In this document: positions 57,578-64,000 of the stretch, piece after piece | How positions within the stretch are numbered: the stretch's first letter is position 1 | Layout: every line of letters starts with the position of its first letter | From: Anaeramoeba flamelloides | Lineage: Eukaryota > Metamonada > Anaeramoebidae | DNA length: 64,000 nucleotides | Assembly: GCA_027625915.1 (NCBI GenBank) | Contig: JANTQA010000036.1 | Coordinates: 429,501-493,500 of the forward strand | Direction: 5' to 3' | The notes under the pieces: model-generated | The model's input: only the letters and a program-made list of their open reading frames with translations | Told to the model about the DNA's origin: nothing | Database searches by the model: none | Program-made: the position numbers and the translations under genes

Positions 57578-57832
57578 TTAGCTACATGTACCAGGATTTA
57601 ATTCATTGATTAAACAATGGTTAGAACAGCAATCACAATCATTTGTGCATGTATGACCTCTAGCATAGCACATCCATGGTGTACACATTCCTCCGTTTTC
57701 ACGTATCATTACACATGATACACCAGGACAAACCCAACAACAATCAGAATCAGAGAAGCACCCCCATCCTTCAGGTTGGATACAACCAAGTGCAAAACTA
57801 AATAATAAGGCGAAAATAAAAAGTTTTAACAT
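57578..57832 (-). CDS. Secreted cysteine-rich peptide, two knottin-like modules (84 aa)
   Basis: Small secreted protein. The first 16 residues (MLKLFIFALLFSFALG) form a clear signal peptide. The mature 68 residues contain 14 Cys in two similar blocks of seven: C17-x7-C-x5-CC-x2-C-x4-C-x9-C50 and C55-x6-C-x3-C-x-CC-x3-C-x9-C83. The order C-C-CC-C-C within each block is that of inhibitor-cystine-knot (knottin) folds, so two tandem disulfide-rich modules are likely. The frame is intact with ATG and TAA, and its base composition is far above the surrounding AT content, which supports a real gene. Knottins serve as protease inhibitors, antimicrobial or channel-binding peptides; which applies here is unknown. 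It has no intron and no related neighbour. Confidence 0.82.
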   Translation of the reverse strand: MLKLFIFALLFSFALGCIQPEGWGCFSDSDCCWVCPGVSCVMIRENGGMCTPWMCYARGHTCTNDCDCCSNHCLINELNPGTCS

Positions 57833-58903
57833 TTTAGTATTAATAAAATCGATTTATTTGTTGGAAAAATATTAAAGAGAAAAAAATGAAAATTAAAACG
57901 AGCGAAAAAGTTATAAAATCTTTTGAACTTTAAAATATCTTTGTATCTTTTCAAAGCTTTCAGACATTTTACAAATGATTCAGTCACTTTCCAGCCTTAA
58001 GTGAATGAAAAGTTTTTGAAAAATGAGATTTTTTGTGAGAAAATTAAATTATCGGAAAGAATTAGATAAAGATTGCTGGAGTGTAAATTAAAACATAATC
58101 AATTAGTTGATCAGAAATTTATTTTTTTATTTTTTAATCTGGTCTATAAATGAATAGCCCAATGATAGTATGATTTTGGATTAGAGGTTTCATGATCCCT
58201 TTGATAAATGCCTTCCCTTTTGACAGAAGATCAAAATTTGAATTTCTTTTGTTAATAATTCGTTCAACTCAATACCGAAAATTATCCACTATTAAACCAA
58301 TAGGAAATGATTTTGATATCTTTTTTGATTGAAATTTCATAGAGATCAAAAATATTTACATTCTTGATATTATTATTATTTTGCGAGATCATTAATTCAC
58401 TGGAACCAATAAAGGAAATGATGATTTATTAAGAAGATCTTGATTAAAGAGGGTTCCATTATGATTTCATAGATTATATTAAGGATTCTCCAAATTTCAT
58501 GATCTGTGAATTCTCGTTTGGTGTGTAAAAACATATTTATTGTCTTAAAATCCTGTTGAGTAAATATATCTTTTTAACTCGAAAAAATAGGATTTTTTTC
58601 AAAAAAATTGAGGAAGGTAAAACCCATTTTTTGATAATTTTAACATCTTTGTCATTTTAACTACAGCTTTCTCCAACAATTCTTCAAAATTAAGAATCCA
58701 TTACTTTTCTTCCCTTTGTAGTGGTTCTAAATCCAGATTCTTTGTTATTTATTTTTTTTGGGATACATTTCTGTTTTGTTGGTGTTTCAAAATGAAAGTG
58801 TAGGGAAATGGTTTCTGATCTTTTTCAATTTTGCAATCTTTGGGATCAATAAACCGATTCTTTTTCCATTTCCCTTTGTTTTGAGGATTTTGTATCTTTG
58901 GAT
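57833..58903. other. AT-rich intergenic region, 5' flank of the cysteine-rich peptide gene
   Basis: No gene or repeat end is seen. Slightly less homopolymer-rich than other gaps. Confidence 0.45.
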
Positions 58904-58905
58904 TA

Positions 58906-59102
58906 CAGTCAGTTTCACTTTTAAGGCATAAACTTTCAACGAAATTTAAGGCACAAAAAAAATCTCAAATTAAGGCACAAAATTTGGAATTTTAATTTTT
59001 ACAATTTATTTTACTAGAAGCTGAATTTTGTTCTTTAATTTGAGATTTTTTTTGTGCCTTAAATTTCGTTGAAAGTTTGTGCCTTAAAAGTGAAACTGAC
59101 TG
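58906..59102. mobile_element. Palindromic MITE, copy 3
   Basis: TA-flanked (58904-58905, 59103-59104), 197 bp, ends CAGTCAGTTTCAC. The arms are nearly perfect. Confidence 0.94.
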
Positions 59103-59104
59103 TA

Positions 59105-60291
59105 GCACTGTGTCTTCTCTCAATTTTAGTAAATGTGATAAGTGAAGAGTTCAGCTTGTTTACAATAGGAAGGTAATTTGGGTTTCTTTATTTCCAGTCG
59201 ATTATGAGAGTGCCTTTAAAAGTGACTATTATTGGTATGTGGTACCATTCAAAATACCAAACTTTCGAATTATTTTTCCCTTCCCATCTAAAATTTCAAT
59301 GGGCTGTGCTGTTCAGATTGGTAATAAAAAAGTTTTTATTTTCTACATCAAGGGATCTTTTGAATTTGATAATGGAGTTTCGTAAAATGGTTTATGGTTT
59401 CTTTTATGTTTCCAAACCAAAGAAATTTGAAAGTAAAAGGTTTTCAGCCTTTTTTGAAGTTAGTTTTAAAATCTCGTTTCTTGTTTCACAAAATTAAAAA
59501 CAATTTTTTTGTCAAATTCAAATATGTCCCTTCGAACCAAAAAACACTAAAAATGAAAAACTGATCAAATACTTTTGATTAATAAAATTAAAAAAACAAA
59601 ATGATAAAATAAAAATAAATAAAGTTTCAATTTAGCTTTTTCTTAAAAACATTTTTTGCCAAAATCATTGATTTCAACCTTGAAATTATGTATATTTTTA
59701 GATACACTATCTTGTTTTAACTCATTTACAAAAACAAATTCTAAATTATGGGGAATTTTCTTTTCACAAATGGCACTAATTTGGTCTTCAAATGTTTTTT
59801 TTTAGTTTTTAATGGTAAAATAAAAAAAAAGTGAAACTAAAAGGATAAACTTTCTGGAAAAGCATTCTAATTTAATATATTAACTTATTCTTTGATTTCA
59901 AACTTTTCTCAACCCCAATTTTTCAAAAAAAAATAAAAAAGTTCACACTAATTCCAAAAAATATTTTCGATATTCCAAAGTTGAGAGTGTTTTTATTCTA
60001 AAAAAAATTTATCCCAGTGTTTAATTGTATTAAGTTATAAACTTAATTTCGAAAAATATTAATCAGAAAAAAATAGTGCTTAATTTTATTAAGGACATAT
60101 TTAAAAATTTAAAATTAAAAAAAAATAAATAACTCTTTTAACCATTTTAATCTTTGAAACCAAATTTGTAGAGGAAAATATAAAAGAGTCAAATTAATTT
60201 CCAAATTTCCAAATTTTAAAATTTTAATAATTTCCAACTAAAAATTAAAAATCCAAAAGTCTCTGGAGTACGGTCCCTCCTCTTTATATTC
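59105..60291. other. Intergenic region with an unrecognised open frame
   Basis: A 97-codon frame at 59204-59497 (MRVPLKVTIIGMWYHSK...) has more balanced composition than most spurious frames but matches no family I know. I do not call it a gene. The rest is AT-rich. Confidence 0.35.
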
Positions 60292-60551
60292 AAGTATTAT
60301 CGAATAAAAGGTAAGGGAATAAACATACATCAATTTAATCCGGAGTGTAAGTTTTGCAAGGGGTAAAAAAAATCGATTTTAAATTTACCTTGTTTTGTTT
60401 GAAAAGTCATTCAAGTTTTTGATCAAAAAATATTTTTTTTAATTTTACTCAAAAATCCTAAAATAGGAATATTTTGGCTTTCCTTTAAGATATAACCAAT
60501 TAAATGTTTTATTTTTCTTGTGGTATTGTATTACAGTACCCACAGAGAATA
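60292..60551 (+). repeat. Dispersed repeat Q, copy 2
   Basis: Counterpart of 34436-34702 in the same orientation. Confidence 0.65.
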
Positions 60552-61428
60552 AAATTCGGAGAATCCCCAAATTCTTTGCAAAAAAAATTTTGACATTGAT
60601 TGTAAAAACGGTAAAAAATCAAAAAGAAGTAAAACAAGTTTTTTTTTTTTTGGAGGAATTCCCATTTATATGATTCGTAAAATTGTTGAAAAGATATTAA
60701 TACACTAATTGTTTATTTCATTCTAATAAATTTTAAATCAAAGTATTTCCTTTTTCTCAAAAGTCAATTGCTGTAAACAGAGGAAAGAGTTCGTCGTCGA
60801 CTTGTAAAGATTTTTGAAAATTTTTTTGGGGTTGTCTGTAAGGTAACTTTAGGTGATCACAATAACAAGTTTCAAGTTACTTACCTTTTGATCAATTTCA
60901 GTTTTTTTTTTTTTTGATTTTAAATTTGATTAATCACCTTTACAATAAAAATTAACAATGTTAACTTCAAGTCACTCAAACAATATGGTCTGATTTATTA
61001 AAAATCACTGAATTTCTATTTCTATTCTGTTACAAAATTGTTAGGAATTTGGTTTTTCGAACAAGTTTCAAAATAAAAAATTGAAAAATTAGATTTTTTT
61101 CCCAGAATAATTCGGAAACTTAATTTAATTTCAAAAAAATCAATTCTCATTGAATTTGAAAAGATCTTGAATTTATTAATCGACTCATAAACTAAAAAAA
61201 AAAACTTCAAGAGATAAATTTTAAAGTCAATTCTAAAAAAAATTATCATATTGTGGAATTGAAAAAAAGTAAAAACCCTGATAACTAAAATACCAAACTT
61301 ACTTTCAATGATATTTTTGAGAAAAATGAGTTAATGACTTAAAAAGTTTAATCCAGTTTTTCTCATTTTTGAAAAAGTTCAAAATCAACATATTTCTAAA
61401 GTAATTCAAAAAAAATATTTGTATTTAA

Positions 61429-62305
61429 TGTACTGGTAACTCTTATTTATTTTATTTCCCAAAGGTACAGTCAGTTTCACTTTTAAGGCACAAACTTTCA
61501 ACGAAATTTAAGGCACAAAAAAAATCTCAAATTAAGACACAAAATTCAAATTCTAGTAAAAATAAATTGTAAAAAAAAATATTCCAAATTTTGTGCCTTA
61601 ATTTGAGATTTTTTTGTGCCTTAAATTTCGTTGAAGGTTTGTGCCTTAAAAGTGAAACTGACTGTAAAATTATTCTTTTAAATAAAAAATTCTATTTTTT
61701 CAAGTTTAAAAAAATTATTTTCATTTTATTAAAATTAAATAAGCCAAATTTCAAAATTTCTGGCAAACTTTTTTTCATTTTCTTTTTAAATTTTCATTTT
61801 TCTTTCAAAAAATAAAATTATTAATCTATATTTTTATTTATTAATCTATATTTGTTATTATCTTTAAACACTTTAGTAAATTACATTATTATTCAAAAAA
61901 AAATAAAACAATTAAATAGATTTTTTTCTGAAGAAAAATCTGCACCTATTTTTGAAATTACATTTATATTTTTTTAAATTGGGTTATTTTAACACTTTTT
62001 GGTTTAATTTTTAAATTTTATTTGTATAAACTTCCTTTCTAGACAATAAGATTCCTTATTTCTTTCAAATAAAATATATTTTTTATAAATCATTCATAAA
62101 AATGTTGAATTTTGATCTTTACAAAAATGAGAAAGCTGGATTAAAGTTTTTAAAAATAAGAATTCAATTCTGAAAAAAGAAATGAAAATAAATTTGGTTT
62201 TTAATAATCAGATTTTTAGTTGTTTTTCAAATTTCAAGATGCAGTAATTTTTTTTTGAATTTACTATTAAATTTAATTGAAGATTTTTTTTCGTTTACTA
62301 GTTCC
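61429..62305. mobile_element. TTAA-flanked element E (877 bp)
   Basis: TTAA lies at 61425-61428 and 62306-62309. The ends TGTACTGGTAACTC and, inward on the other strand, GGAACTAGTAAACG resemble the GGGACTAGTAAAC end of family D. Family D copy 1 at about 7090 lacks it. It contains MITE copy 4 near its left end. Confidence 0.68.
61468..61664. mobile_element. Palindromic MITE, copy 4
   Basis: TA at 61466-61467 and 61665-61666; 197 bp; same ends as copy 1. Confidence 0.94.
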
Positions 62306-62635
62306 TTAAATAAATATATCTTATTATCTATGTAGGAAGCATACAAAAATTAATATTAAAAATAATACCACAAAGTTCCATAATAACTAAGTTGAAACAA
62401 TCTACTGAATTTCAAAAAAAATTCAAAAATTATTTTAAACTTGAAAAAACTATAATTTGTTTAAATTCGATCAACAATTTGAATCAATTTTTCCTTTTTT
62501 CTTTCTATAAAAAATCAGAGAAAAACAACCATGTAACCCCCAAATTCAAAATTCTCCCAAAATAATTTTATGAAAACCTGGAAAATTTAACTTATAACCA
62601 TAGAGAAATACTTTTTATTTTGGTTATTTCTAATA

Positions 62636-62832
62636 CAGTCAGTTTCGCTTTTAAGGCACAAACTTGCAACGAAATTTAAGGAACAAAAAAATCTCAAATA
62701 AAGGCACAAATTTTGGAATTTAATTTTTTACAATTTATTTTAACTAGAATTTGAATTTTGTGCCTTAATTTGAGATTTTTGTTGTGCCTTAAATTTCGTT
62801 GAAAGTTTGTGCCTTAAAAGTGAAACTGACTG
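62636..62832. mobile_element. Palindromic MITE, copy 5
   Basis: TA at 62634-62635 and 62833-62834; 197 bp; same ends. It sits inside family D copy 2 at a site that is empty in copy 1 (near 8150). Confidence 0.93.
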
Positions 62833-63072
62833 TAAATAATTATTAACTCCATCTTAATTCTTCCAGTGAGTTAGTGAAAAACCAAGAACAAAATGTATCA
62901 AAAATTTTTAATATGATTTCTCAATTTTTTTAAAGATTTTCATACAAATAAAATAAATTTCAATTAATATTCAAATAAAAAATACAATTAAGAATATTGT
63001 TAAAAAAATAGTTTTAATAAAAACTGTTCTTTGTTGTTTATATTTAAAAATTTATAAAAAATATTACCTTAA

Positions 63073-64000
63073 GGGACTAGTCCCGATTAATTTTTTTTTT
63101 GACCAATAACTAAATAAGGAATCCTTATCTTGAAACATGCTTAAAATTGAAAATAAACAGGTTTTTTCAATGTTAAAACTTTTTTTTCTTGTTTTTTTAA
63201 AATTTTATAATTCTAATCAAAAAAAGTGAATTTTAAAAATTTTTTTTTTAAAAAAGATCTTTTATGGTGAGAATTTTTTGATTAATTTTGGATTTAATTA
63301 TTTTCTCAAAATAAAATTTATTCTCACTTTGAAAAACGAAAAAATAATTTAAAACTAGTGAATATTATCTTATTCACTTCTGTTCATCCAACTTGACTCT
63401 ATAAAGAACTCAATTTGTTTTCTCAATAATTACTTTTTTAAAAAAATAGTTCTTATTCTTTTCTTTTATTTTTTTTGACTTGGACAAAAACTTTTGGGAT
63501 GGTAATTTGGGAACACTTTTTAAAACTTCAAATTCAACAAAAACAAAAGGATGTAAACTCAAAAAGTAGATTCAAGAAAAAAAAGAATCGTATAAGAAAG
63601 AAAGAAAATCTTTTATTTAGAGTAAAGCATATATTGCATATTTTTTTCGAATCAAACTGTTTTTTCATGCAGATCCAAAAAAACCTTTTCAGGATTATTT
63701 TTCAAACTATTTTTTGTAGGTCTTCCACAAACACAACAAGATTTTGCTTTCTTGCTCATATTTTTTTTTATTTTTTGTATTTTTGCGAAAAGTTGAAAAA
63801 AAGTAGTTTCAAAAAAGTGAAAAAAATGGAAAATTTTTTATTTCTATAAAAACAATAACTAAATTTAATGAATGTCATTTGTCGAGATTCCATTACTATA
63901 TTAAGAAGTTTTTCACTTTGATTTCAAATCTAAGTAATTGGCAAAAAAAATTCTAAATCTCTATTAAATTTTCCTAAAAAAATTTTATATAGACTAGTCC
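63073..64000. mobile_element. TTAA-flanked element, family A/B copy B, uninterrupted
   Basis: Starts GGGACTAGTCCCG after TTAA (63069-63072). The last bases of the window, TATAGACTAGTCC, are the opposite terminus lacking only its final C and the flanking TTAA. About 930 bp long, it is the empty-site counterpart of element A. On the minus strand near 63756 it keeps the short Cys-motif frame MSKKAKSCCVCGRPTKN. The plus-strand 124-codon frame (63475-63849) is the antisense of that region, and I regard it as spurious. Confidence 0.83.

Larger units (their letters stand above)
61180..63068. mobile_element. TTAA-flanked element, family D copy 2, with nested insertions
   Basis: The left end after TTAA (61176-61179) reads TCGACTCATAAACTAAAAAA, a degraded form of the copy 1 end. 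Bases 61256-61430 and 62317-63050 align with copy 1. It contains element E (61429-62305) and MITE copy 5. It ends at the TTAA (63069-63072) where element B begins. Confidence 0.62.

Noticed and set aside
59204-59497. 97-codon plus-strand frame as a gene
   Set aside because: No recognisable domain, no signal or repeat, and no clear rise in G+C compared with real exons here.

Overview
This is eukaryotic nuclear DNA from a unicellular eukaryote with a very AT-rich genome. Intergenic DNA is mostly A/T with long homopolymers, while coding exons are clearly richer in G+C. The genes are of eukaryotic type: a MAP2K kinase, an ABCC transporter, an ARB2/FAM172-type protein, an OSCA/TMEM63-type membrane protein, a cadherin-like ectodomain receptor, and a tRNA-Tyr with a 13-nt intron. 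In-frame Lys/Glu tracts in almost every large protein, and the abundant DNA transposons, recall amoeboid protists such as Anaeramoeba. That assignment is an inference and I cannot confirm it from sequence alone.

Layout. 1-843: 3' end of a MAP2K gene. 844-6091: repeats, including a 2.5-kb foldback element. 6092-6177: tRNA-Tyr. 6840-15523: a pile of nested transposons ending in a LINE that has a 17-bp target-site duplication. 15826-19730: gene for a type I membrane protein with seven cadherin-like repeats, whose frame breaks four times, each time in a homopolymer. 20.4-24.6 kb: repeats. 24735-30943: ARB2-like gene with a 4.6-kb transposon-filled intron. 31.9-34.7 kb: repeats and a LINE fragment. 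35439-39803 (minus): ABCC transporter of 1,454 aa. 40-44.8 kb: repeats. 44984-53740: OSCA/TMEM63-like gene with a 6.2-kb transposon-filled intron. 56.2-57.1 kb: second copy of a long-TIR element. 57578-57832 (minus): secreted double-knottin-like peptide. 58.9-64 kb: repeats, including a second copy of the 6.8-8.8 kb element.

Mobile DNA covers most of the non-coding sequence. Three groups can be separated by their insertion sites. (i) Elements beginning GGGA(C/T)TAG flanked by TTAA. (ii) Elements with CAGT- or CTG-type ends flanked by TA, like Tc1/mariner; these include a 201-bp palindromic MITE with five good copies. (iii) Long foldback elements of 0.4-1.4 kb. Because many elements are palindromic or present twice, the sequence before insertion can be read from the other arm or copy, which gives direct evidence for several nested insertions and their TA or TTAA duplications.

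The host genes do not form an operon-like set. Their only common theme is signalling and membrane transport (kinase, receptor, exporter, ion channel), and I see no evidence that they act in one pathway.
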